Of a DNA stretch of 64,000 bases, positions 1 to 10,244 are shown piece after piece. The notes beneath the pieces were generated by a model, which ran no database searches, was not told the DNA's origin, and worked only from the letters and a program-made list of their open reading frames with translations. Position numbers and translations under genes: made by a program. This stretch comes from Sphaerolaimus hirsutus. Its lineage: Eukaryota > Nematoda > Chromadorea > Monhysterida > Sphaerolaimidae. Positions within the stretch are counted from its first letter, which is position 1. Every line of letters starts with the position of its first letter. The DNA lies in contig CAXIWS010000359.1 in NCBI GenBank assembly GCA_964036195.1, positions 18,917 to 82,916 on the forward strand, given 5' to 3'.

Positions 1-346
1 AGCGAACTTTTAAATAGCTTCTAATAGCTTTCACGCAAAAATCTATGTTATCTAATCTAACGTAAATGTTATGTCAAATGTAGCCGATATTTCAGAGAGC
101 GTGGTGGAATTACTATCCAGTTATTTCAGTTAACTGCAAGTTTTGCAAGTAGTGGAAATGCTTTCTGTGATTTTTTTTATTTTTAGAAGTCCTTACCAAG
201 ATCTGTTCCTATAAGCAACTGTTATTTCCTTTCCTTTTTTTGTTCTTTTAGTTGCCCCCCAGCAATAGAAAAAACACGTCACTTTGTCGCTCTTCGGAAA
301 TCATCACTTTTGCTCACTCATAGGAAATTTTTTTGAATTGAGCAAA
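1..346. other. Upstream region, no gene seen
   Basis: T-rich sequence with no credible open reading frame. It presumably holds the promoter and 5' untranslated region of the gene that starts at 347. I saw no clear TATA box and no Polinton terminal repeat here. Confidence 0.4.
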
Positions 347-3300
347 ATGTTTGCATTTTTTCTAACAATTTCGCTGTGCACACAAATAATTGGATCTGCG
401 AATGGTTCTGTGTGCCATTTTTATTATTCACCCTCGCGTCACGGCGTGTAAGTTTTTTTTGATATCTGATACGCCTTATTTTTTATGTAGTTAATTTCCT
501 CGAACGATTACCGTATTAGCTCGAATTAACCCCCCCCCTTGAATTAACCCCCCCTAAGCGCAGTTTGTGATCTGTACAATGCAGAACACACGTTAAAACT
601 GATGATTAAGTGACGTTAGGGAAGGTTTTTTGTGTATATACAATTATATATGCGTATAAACACATATACAGGAGTGGGCATCTTTAGTTACCGCTGGAAA
701 AACGCGATAGCTTGAGCTACGGTTGAGCGATCGCAGTGAAATTTTAACAGAATAGAGTAGACTCCATAGGACACCTATTCTGAAGTTTGCAACCCAAACG
801 GCCACATTTTGGGTGAGTAGTGGAACACACCGTTTTTTAGTGTAATTTTATGACTAGGCGTCACTCATAGGATAATTCGAGGGTGGCATTTGAGGGGGGG
901 GGGTCACCGGTCTTTGGTGTTGTCCCATTCTGTTGTACATTGGCCGATTTTGATACCTTTTGAGTATGTTGGGGTTTGGGGTCGGGGCTACAACCAAATT
1001 CTTTGTTTTTTTCGAATAGTCCCCCAGTCCTGAGATAACGGGGGACAAGTCGCAATCACCCAAAATGTGGCCGTTTGGGTTGCAAACTTCAGAACAGGTG
1101 CCCTATGGAGTCTACTCTATTCTGTTAAAATTTCACTGCGATAGCTCAACTGTAGCTCAAGCTATCGCGTTTTTCCAGCGGTAAGTGAAAATGCCCATCC
1201 CTGTACATCAATGTAATTCTTCGATTTTTCTACGTCAGCGTATGGGTAATTTCCAAAAATTTCTGGCGAAATAATAGTCCCGCCCCTCGAATTATCACCC
1301 CCCTCAAATTTTGCTGGGGAAATAATAAACCGTAATACGGTATTTACGTTTTTCTCTCAAAAATTTCACTCTGAAAAAATAAAGCCCCGGGGGTAATTCG
1401 AGGAAATATGGTAGCTTATTTTTTATGATTTTTTTTGCAAGCGAAATATAATATTTACTCAAAAAATCACCCTATTTTTGCGGGGGGGGGAGGGGGTATT
1501 TTGAGCGGGGACTTTAATTATTTTGCCAGAAAGTTTTCAAAAATAGCAGTACGAAATTGTCCGGTAAGTGAAAATGCCCATCCCTGTACATCAATGTAAT
1601 TCTTCGATTTTTCTACGTCAGCGTATGGGTAATTTCCAAAAATTTCTGGCGAAATAATAGTCCCGCCCCTCGAATTATCACCCCCCTCAAATTTTGCTGG
1701 CGAAATAATAAACCGTAATACGGTATTTACGTTTTTCTCTCAAAAATTTCACTCTGAAAAAATAAAGCCCCGGGGGTAATTCGAGGAAATACGGTAGCTT
1801 ATTTTTTATGATTTTTTTTGCAAGTGAAATATAATATTTACTCAAAAAATCACCCTATTTTTGCGGGGGGGAGGGGGTATTTCGAGCGGGGACTTTAATT
1901 ATTTTGCCAGAAAGTTTTCAAAAATAGCAGTACGAAATTGTACTTTAATTTTATCTAGCTTATTTTTTATTTAAGTGCATAATTTTTCACTCTTTAATCA
2001 TCTCGCTAAAATCATAAAAAAATAAGCTAGATAAAAATTAAAGTACAATTTTGTACTGGTATTTTTGAAAACTTTCTCGCAAAATAATTAAAGCCCCCGC
2101 TCGAAATACCCCCTCCCCCGCAAAAAATAGGGTGATTTTTTGAGTAAATACGTTTTTTTGCATAAATAAACAATAAATCTGGAGAAAAAAATTTATTTAT
2201 GTAAATACTGACATTTTACTGACTCAAAAGTTTTTTTAAAAACTAATACTAATGAATTTACCCTTATTTTCAAAAATACTGAAAATATATAAACACGTTT
2301 TCAGCACTGGCTACTGCACGGAACTCCCATCTTCGATGGAACTGCTCAAGCAGGATTTGGTATTTCTTCGCGTGAACAACGAGGACTGCATTTTCAAAGC
2401 GAATGCCGATCAGTTTGTGGCTAATGTCATTGAAATGAACAGAAATTTGGCAGTAGAAAACATCAAAATGGGAAAAATTTGCCAAGAAGTTCAGGTGAGT
2501 TGCTTTTTATCATTGAGTGGATAATTTTTGGTGTCTTGGATATTTTGTCTATCTGGCTTGAGTCTGAGATTCCGACCGGTTGCATTTTTGCTTCTGAATA
2601 AGATATTCGCTCCAACGGTGCAATCCATCTAGATATTCACGAATGATGTTTTTACAGGGCATTTTACATGACTTTTGAGACTTTGCATGACATTTGTTGT
2701 TTTTAGAGTGCTACTAACTTAGAGAGTTTTCGATACATTTATTATGTTGGATAAGTCATAATGTTCAGTCAACTCATAAATTTTTGAACAACTGATAAAT
2801 ACGCCATTTGAATTGAGTCAAGATACATGTTATTGCAGAGGGAGTAAGGATAGGGGATGATGTTTTAGCAAGGATTTTGCATGACTTTTGACACTTCGCA
2901 TGACATTTGTCGTTTTACACTGATTTTTACTTCTAGCGGTGATATTTTTGGTAGTGGCTAACATCTTGTTGGAAATTGCGTATTTATCAGATGTTCAAAC
3001 ATTTATAAGTTAACTGAACATTTACGAGTTAACGAAAGAATAAAAAATCAACAATTAAGTTCACAACAAAATTTAATATTTTGCATTTACTCTGATTACA
3101 GGCTGACACTCTAACGAGTCAAGCTGCAAATTTCGAGCCACTTGCCTTCACGACCCCAGCGCCAGTGATGGCACCAAAGCCCACGCAGAAGTTTTACAGT
3201 GCTGTCACAGAACGAGTGGCGACTTCACCCATACCGGCAAAGAAAATCTACACTGTGGTCACCGATTTGCCACTGGAACTCATGGAGGAGACTGAAAATG

Positions 3301-6300
3301 GCCTGGTTTGTTTTATTTTCACTTTTGGGTCTGTATATGAGAGTTGTTAAAAGTACTGAACTTTTTATAAGTATACGTAAACAAAAAAATTTAGGTGAAA
3401 AAAGTAAAAGGTGACTAAATTTATAGTTAATTCTCAAAAATAGGGTCTTGAAGCATTTTTTTCAGACTTTACAGGGTTTTTTTTAAGCATTGACACACAG
3501 TAAATACAGTTTAACATTCGAGTTCTGACTTCTATGCATTATTCTGTGTTATACAGATTATCCCCAGCATACGGCATCTGGTAGCATGTGAGGATGTTCA
3601 TTTCCAAAGTTACAATTGTCAAAAATATTATATGACTAATCAAATATATCAAAATTACATTTTTGCAAAGACTGAGTTTTATGAGTATATTCTTTCATTC
3701 AGGCCAAAGCACAAATGAGTGCTTCTTGCGAGGGTTGTCAGAAAAATATGACTGAATGCAATAAAAAGTTGATGTTTATTAATGAAAATATTTCTTCACT
3801 GGTGTATGCGAGGCAGCATGACCAGACAGGTGTGAAGAAATTGAATATATGTATATAATATATATTGTTGATCCTTGAATAAGCCCCTATATGGTCTGGT
3901 AAATGAATCATGTTTTTTTACCAATAATTCTGAGGAAAAATAACTACTCAAGGGGGCTTATTCGAGGAAATATGTTACTCAATATTCATTTTTATTCTAC
4001 CAGCGCTGCAAAATTGTGTTGCAAATGCGACGAGATTGGAAAAATGTTGCGGCACTTTTGAAAATTTAAAGCAGCAGAATTTGGAATTAGAACAGCAAAA
4101 TAAAGAACTCAAAGTGCAAATGTCTGAGTGCAGTGCAATTTACAGTCGTTTAAATACGCACAAGCAATTTTTGGAACAGAAACTAGCAAATGCTACCATT
4201 TTGACTGCGAAATTGCAAAATGGTTAGAATTTTTTTAGTGATATTTTTCCAATCTCTGACCATTTTAGTATTCTTGCTCTTCTAATTACAGTTTCTGACA
4301 ATTGCCACACTACTGTGGCTATTTGTGAGGCACAGTTGGGGAAGTTACTAGAAAATGCCAGTTTTGTGTCCAAGAAAAATGCGAAGCTCCAAAATCATGT
4401 AGAGAGTCTGCAAGTGAATCTGGACAAATCTTCTGAAAGTGCACAGCGTCTGAATCACAGCAACCGGATTTTGGCTGGAAAATTGCAGAATGTAAAGCGG
4501 CGTCTTTTGACTGTGACAAATTGTGAGAAAAAATTTTTTGGTTATTTTCCCAACTGTGCCCAGAATGAGTGAATATTATTTTTCAGTGTCTGACATCTGT
4601 GAAACCCAGCGCATGGGTTTAATTTCAAAGTATAATGAGTTAAAAATGTCTACCACTGATTATGACGGGAAAATATCAGTCTTGGAAAATGCAAATAAAC
4701 GGCTCCAAACCATTGTGAATGTTTTGGAAAGTGAAAAAGTCACTCTATTGGCTACATCTACTGAGTTATCCAGTGCAAATTCAGAAATGGCTATGAATTT
4801 GTCGCAATTTTACCCTCAATTCAAAAGTTTGCTGGAAAATGTCACTAATATTCAGTTCGACTTGAATGTGTGCACTAAAAATCTGAGAATGGCTAAAATT
4901 GAACTGACTTCTACTAAAACTGAATTGGGCATAATGCATGACCAAAATTTTAATTTGGCTAACTTGAATTCAGAAATAGAGTTCACATGTGAATTACAAT
5001 TGCATGAGTGCATTGCTAATCTGACACAGTGTGCACAACTCTATCAAAATGAATCTGACGGCAAAATTGACCAGTCCAGGTGGTGTTATAACTCATAATA
5101 TAACAATCATACAAGTGGATATGTACAGCTCCTTTCAAAAAAGTACGCAAGTAACTAAGTACCGGCATTTTTTCAAGAGGAATCTATTTACACACTTTAC
5201 GCTAAATCTCATCCCTAACATTCCTGACATTGTTACATTTTACACCCGGGATATTTTATGATCGAGGGAAAAAATACCGGTACTAAGTTACTTGCGTACT
5301 TTTTTGAAAGGAGCTGTACATATCCACATGTTTTAATTGTTATCCTATGGGTTATATCACTATTAACAGCACTACCATGTTGCAAATTCTGGTGCAAAAT
5401 TTGACATTTTCAAAAGAAATATTGGAGAAAAAATTGGCTGGCGTCACAAACAGAATGCATTGCCTACTAGAACTAAAAAAATTATTATGTCAATGTCTCA
5501 CAATATTGGGAGGCAATGTATCAGGAAAACCACAGTGTTTCCAAGGTAATTACTGTCCCAATATTGTTAAATTTTTGCTCAATTTTTGCATAATTTTTGC
5601 CAATTTTAGCTCAATTTTTGCATAATTTTTGCCAATTTTAGCTCAATTTTTGCATAATTTTTGCCAATTTTAGCTCAATTTTTTTGTTAATTTTAACTCA
5701 ATTTTTTAATTTTGCTGAATTTTTTGCTATGTGAGCTTATTCTATTTTACTGCTGTTTACTGCTCTTATTAACACTTGTTTGCACACACTGTTCAAAAAT
5801 CTTTTAAAAAATGCAACTTTACAGGTGGAGTGTCAGCAATACAATATGGCTCATGGCATCAAATCCATTGAAATTTTGGAAATTGCAGGTGAATATTTTT
5901 TATTCTTGTAGCCCACTGAAAAAAATATGGCAAAATTACATAACTCAAAAAACCTTATTCACAGAATTTGCCTGTGAAATCATTGGTGGGCTGTGGTTAC
6001 TTGGCACACTTGTTTTTGGTCCCATGTGTGGTGTGGCTAGCAAACACATTTCACATACAAGTTTCAATGGCAGTGTGCTCCATTCTGTTGTGTCTTTTGG
6101 GCAGAAAAGTGTCAGCCAAATTATTCAGAATGCTTTGGTAAGTGATAGTACTTTACTGAGTTTTGACTAAATGCACTCAAACATAAATTATCTTTAATAA
6201 TGTCTATCAAGTCACATTTGATACTCAGGTGACTTTGCTCTGCACTATTGGACATTTTCTCTGCAAATGTTGCCAGAAAAAGCAACCATCTGTGGTTGAA

Positions 6301-6621
6301 TTGGTTGATCTAGAAGCTGGTCAAATAAACCCAGGTGTCATTCACAGACCCTGTAAAGTGTAAAGTAAAGTGTAAAATGTTATGATAGAATGTCACATAA
6401 TTTGAAAACTGCTATGTCACTTTGCATAAAAAATTAAAGTTTTTTTCAAATAATGTGATATTCTATCATAATATTTCACAGGTTACTTTACACTTTACAG
6501 GGTTTGGGAATGGTCAGGTGGACTACTTATGGCTGACATTTCCCAGATAACACCAGTGAGGAATAATAATGTTTTTGGGCCCCTGAGCTCTACTCCCAGT
6601 CTGTTATATTTTTTATTATAA
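347..6621 (+). CDS. Spliced type I membrane glycoprotein with coiled-coil ectodomain, unknown family
   Basis: Hand-built model of 12 exons: 347-447, 2305-2494, 3102-3305, 3703-3829, 4004-4222, 4292-4522, 4587-5079, 5370-5565, 5825-5888, 5965-6137, 6229-6334 and 6518-6621. All junctions are GT-AG and frames agree, giving about 735 aa. Exon 1 encodes a hydrophobic signal peptide (starts MFAFFLTISL). The middle is long heptad-rich coiled coil with a dozen or more N-x-S/T sites and paired cysteines. Near the C-terminus are two hydrophobic stretches (IIGGLWLLGTLVFG and ALVTLLCTIG), then a Cys-rich, Lys-rich tail, as in a membrane anchor with a cytosolic tail. The weakest junction is the donor after 5565 (GTTAAA); the more obvious donor near 5545 breaks the frame. 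I do not recognise the family. It could be a host adhesion-type protein or an attachment/fusion-type protein of the neighbouring Polinton; the sequence alone does not decide. Confidence 0.6.
669..1203. mobile_element. hAT-like miniature inverted-repeat element
   Basis: Arms of about 145 bp (669-815 and 1058-1203) are near-perfect inverted copies. The ends read CAGGAGTGGGCAT on the left and, reverse-complemented, CAGGGATGGGCAT on the right, which is hAT-like. Flanking 8-mers (CACATATA and TACATCAA) match at only 5 of 8 positions, so the target duplication is uncertain. It sits inside intron 1 of the membrane-protein gene. Confidence 0.6.
1180..1945. repeat. Recent 383-bp tandem duplication
   Basis: Bases 1180-1562 and 1563-1945 are almost identical, differing at a handful of positions. 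The unit starts with the last ~24 bp of the preceding hAT-like element, so the duplication came after that insertion. Each unit also carries the C-rich CTCGAATTATCACCCCC-type repeat seen elsewhere in the window. Confidence 0.85.
1828..2150. repeat. Inverted repeat in intron 1
   Basis: The segment running from about 1828 to 1970 is repeated in inverse orientation at about 2018-2150. The arms contain the GAAATACCCCCTCCCCCGC block and TACTTTAATTTTTATCTAGC. This is probably a foldback or miniature element whose ends I could not fix. Confidence 0.6.
5080..5369. mobile_element. Hairpin intron made of one inverted-repeat element
   Basis: The whole intron between exons 7 and 8 of the membrane-protein gene folds on itself. 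The left arm begins at the donor (GTGGTGTTATAACTCATA) and the right arm ends TTATATCAC just before TATTAACAG, the acceptor. The arms run about 85-90 bp and share TGGATATGTACAGCTCC and AAAAAAGTACGCAAGTAACT. The donor GT is the element's own first two bases, as in introners, but the terminal sequence differs from the main introner family here. Confidence 0.7.
6335..6517. mobile_element. Introner 1 (intron of membrane-protein gene)
   Basis: 183-nt GT-AG intron whose ends are inverted repeats: ACCCTGTAAAGTGTAAAGTAA on the left, and the same sequence reverse-complemented before GGGTTTGGGAATGGTCAG on the right. The arms extend about 70 bp. Exon ends CAG, and the intron also ends CAG. Removal keeps the frame and leads to a stop at 6619-6621. 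Confidence 0.8.
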
Positions 6622-7807
6622 ATATTTTGACAAAGCTCCAAAAATTTCAAAAAAAAGTCATTTATATAAAAAATTGCAGTGGTTCACTTCGCGCGCCAGG
6701 AAGCTATGGTGACATTTCACGCGTCCGATGAATGATTTTGTTCGAGGGAATTCCTGAGGGATGTTATTTTTTTGTATTTTTTATGATTTTGGATGTTAGG
6801 AGAGATGATAAAAATACTGAAGTTTTGAAAAGTATACTAAATTACTTTTTAGCCAGAAATACTTTTTTTCAAAAATATGTCATATTTCCTCAAAATACCC
6901 CCTCAAAATAGACAGCGAGTATTTATAAATCCGTTAAAATACTCCCAAATTTAATGTATTGAGAATGAGTCTCATTTTTGCATAAATTACACCCAATGAT
7001 TTAGTACTGCGAATTTTTGAAAAAAATTTCAGTAAATAAAAAAATAAATTTGAGGAAATATGACATATTTTTGAAAAAAAGTATTTCTGGCTAAAAAGTA
7101 ATTTAGTATACTTTTCAAAACTTCAGTATTTTTATTATTTCTGCTACTCACCAGGAAATATGCCAGATACATTTTTGATGATCATGAGTATTTATGAGTA
7201 TTTCGATATATATTCAAAATATTTCTTCTGAGTATTTATGAGTTGATGTTCAATTGTGGCATAATAAATATGTTATGATAAATTTATGACAAAAAAGTTG
7301 CATGGATGAAAATGATTGACCAAAAGTCTTTACTTTTACTCAAAAATACGTAAAAAATACGTGGGACTAAAAAGTATTTAGTTTTACTCGAGTATATATT
7401 TTTTTCAATTTGGTGGACTTTTGTGGAACGTTCTCAGAGTTATTACTTTTAATGTTTACCTAGAGTAGTGATAAAATCATTGCCAGCTTAGGTAGCACCA
7501 AACTTTGAACTGTAAACATGAAATTGTCACAAGGCAGCACTACAGTGTTCTGCAAACATTGGTTAATTAGAAATGTAAATATGATTATGGTAGAAAATGT
7601 CACTGTGTGCTACAGATTTGAAAAAAGCATTGATAACTTAAACAAATGTCACTTCCCCACTGGTACAGTTACATTGCTTTATTAGAAATGTAAATATGAT
7701 TATGGTAAAAAATGTCACTGTGTGGTACAGATTTGAAAAAAGCATTGATAACTTAAACAAATGTCACTTCCCCACTGGTACAATTCCTTATCCTTATCAC
7801 AACTTTC
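6622..7807. repeat. Gene-free stretch with an inverted-repeat element and a tandem duplication
   Basis: Between the two left-hand genes. Bases 6808-7134 hold a palindromic element: arms of about 85 bp share AAAATACTGAAGTTTTGAAA and TAGCCAGAAATACTTTTTTT. Bases 7567-7681 and 7682-7786 are a 115-bp direct duplication containing AAATGTAAATATGATTATGG. No coding exon seen. Confidence 0.65.
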
Positions 7808-7809
7808 AA

Positions 7810-7819
7810 GATATATAAG
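7810..7819 (+). promoter_or_regulatory. TATA box of the 7924 gene
   Basis: GATATATAAG lies about 105 bp before the ATG at 7924. It is followed by a short pyrimidine-rich leader made of repeats of CTCACTTCACTGCTCTG, consistent with a compact 5' untranslated region. Confidence 0.55.
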
Positions 7820-7923
7820 TGCATGCTTTCTTGAGTCTCCTCACTTCACTGCTCTGCTCACTTCACTGGTCTGCTCTGCTCACTTCACTGCTCTGCTCAC
7901 ATCACTACTCCAGAAGTGTCAGA

Positions 7924-9476
7924 ATGGACAAAACTCCCAAGTTTCAAAAGAAAGTTAAGCGCCCACTGTTCCCGCCACATGAGGAGGACGAAACTGAGCA
8001 TTCCGATCAACCTGATGAAGAGGATGACCTCGAAGCACCGCGTCTGCCCAGAAAGCCTGTGAAACCTGTAAGGGCTGTTCCAAAAGTCAAGCGGATGAAT
8101 GCTGTTCAGTATGAAACTTCACCAGGTAGAGCTTTGAAAGGTTGCTTTTAGATACTGTTTGGGGTGAATGATGAATCTTTGCCAAAAACAGAACTTAAAA
8201 TGTTCCTTGACCACTGGTCACTTTTTTCATCTATTGGTCAATTGTCCAGTGGTCACTCTGTCTAATGGTTACTCCCTATAAATAGCTAGAAATAGGATCC
8301 AGTTTCTTTACAATCCAGTCTAAAGTGCAAGTGACCAGTGTAAAGTGCAAATGCAAGTGTTCACATAATTTAGAAACATTTTTTTCTACTCTCTCACTGT
8401 TTATTTTCAATAAGTGTTTTTTAAGGGGTTTTAAAGTGGTTCGTCATAGGAGTAATTCATAACATAGACATTATTTGTCTATACTAGCATCATTGCCTAG
8501 TTTTTAAATGAGTGATGCTGATTCTACTATGACTGACCAATGGTCAAAGATACATAAATAAATAAATAAATAATGTCCCTGCCATCTAATCTTTGCAGAA
8601 TCGGTGGATCAAGAGCTCGTTAAGCAGGAGACACAGTATGCAGCTGATTTTCAACAAAAGCAGGAACAGAAAAAACGGCAAGCTGTGGACAACGTCATCG
8701 GGTCAAAGATCCATTGGATTTCGAAAAGTTGCCGTTCGGAAGGATTCAGGTATGTGAGGGTTATATTAAGCTTATGGATAGGTAATTTCATTTCTCCTGT
8801 GTATAACTATGAGTTTTGCAAATTTAAAAAATTGCAAGACAATCTTCCTCAATAAATTTTTATGGAACTTATGATGTGTCCATAAAAAATGCTGTAATTT
8901 TCACATTACAGAATTCTCTTCAAGGACTCAATGCCGTTTTTGCAGGTGACATTCCCAAACTCTGTAAACATGAAATGTTGAATATCAGTTTTTTAAAAAA
9001 AAATTCAAAATGTGAAATTTATAAAGTTTAATGTGAGATCTCAGAAATCTCGATTTTTTATTCAGTTGATATTTGATCTTTTCATATAACCAGAGATGGG
9101 GAATGTCTGTTTAGATCGGCTCATTTGAATTCTGTCGAATTTTTTCAATATATAAGCCCGTGAGGAATCAGGGTTGGCAAAATGGTCCAAATATGCAATT
9201 CAAGTCGGTAGCAGAAATTCCACTTGGAGACAGCAAAATTTTTGACATTTTTGCTGGTAAATTTCGAGGTGTTTTCGAAGCTGCTATAGCTGAAGCAGAG
9301 GTAGGTTGACTTGTGACTTACACTATCACAAAAAAATGTTTTTGTGTATGTAAGGCACTTGCCTCCTACAGGAAAAGTTCGCCAATCACACTGCGAGGCT
9401 CGTAGAACAACAGGAAAAATATCAACAATCGCGTTTTGGAGGGAATTATGGTGGAAAGTTCAACAATTATGCTTGA
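7924..9476 (+). CDS. Spliced 225-aa protein of unknown function
   Basis: Five exons (7924-8125, 8599-8749, 8912-8945, 9115-9300, 9372-9476), all GT-AG and in frame. The N-terminus is basic (starts MDKTPKFQKKVKRPLF), then an acidic stretch (HEEDETEHSDQPDEEDD), a Pro/Lys/Arg segment, a Gln/Lys-rich helix, and a C-terminal part with LGDSKIFDIFAGKFRGVF. It ends in a Gly/Asn-rich tail. I do not recognise the family. Its place between the membrane-protein gene and the Polinton polymerase, on the same strand, and its TATA-led compact promoter, make it a candidate accessory gene of the Polinton, but a host origin is not excluded. Intron 3 is a diverged introner. Confidence 0.6.
8946..9114. mobile_element. 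Introner 2 (intron 3 of the 7924 gene)
   Basis: 169-nt intron. The left end GTGACATTCCCAAACTCTGT pairs imperfectly with the right end AGAGATGGGGAATGTCTG, and the intron closes with TTTAG. This is the most diverged of the copies; only the terminal ~20 bp are clearly related. Confidence 0.6.
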
Positions 9477-10244
9477 ACACCTCACTCACTTTTAAAGTGG
9501 TTTTTAATGTCTAAGATTCTCTTTATAAGTATTTATGGTAGTATTTATATTTATCGGTAATAATTATGTGTTTTTTTAATGGGGGGGTATGATTTATTTG
9601 CTATTTTCAAGTAAGTATATGTGATTTCTATGTACTGTCCATTAGAGAATAAGTGAATAAGGGAGAAATTAAGGTGTAATTCTCAAGGGCTGATTCAATT
9701 GCAAAAAAATTTTATGTGTAGTGACCGTCGGTCACTAGTGAATAAGGTAGCAATCATGAATTCATTAGTCAATATGTTCACGTTGTATTTAAGGGGGTCG
9801 TTTATCAATTGTTCACTAGTAAATAAAGCTGACCATCGGTCACTAGTGAATAAAGCTGACCATCGGTCACTAGTGAATAAAGCTGACCATCGGTCACGTG
9901 ATTAAAGCTGACCATCGGTCACTAGTAAATAAAGTTGTATTTGAGAATCCATAATCAATATGATTAAGCTGCATTCACATTCAAGGGGTTCATTTACCTA
10001 TTCTTCTGTAGTACTTTTCTGGAACTGATGGTAATATTTTATTGTTATACTTATCATTTAGTAGTTGCAGCTGTTTATAATAATATATATGGAATAATAA
10101 AATGATTAATAAATGAAATGATCCATTTTTATGTCAAGTTAAATGAGTTGAGACTCTATCTCATTGCTATATGAGATATATCTTGAAATTATTGATAAAT
10201 TTATTTCAATCATTATTTTTGATGTACTTTCAGAATAAGGTAAT
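9477..10244. repeat. Intergenic stretch with 27-bp palindrome-rich tandem repeats
   Basis: At 9812-9936 a 27-bp unit (GACCATCGGTCACTAGTGAA plus TAAAGCT) repeats about four times; each unit contains AATAAA and the self-complementary core GGTCACTAGTGA. A related palindrome, GTGACCGTCGGTCAC, lies at about 9719-9735. The AATAAA copies could serve 3' end formation for the upstream gene. No other gene signal seen. Confidence 0.7.
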
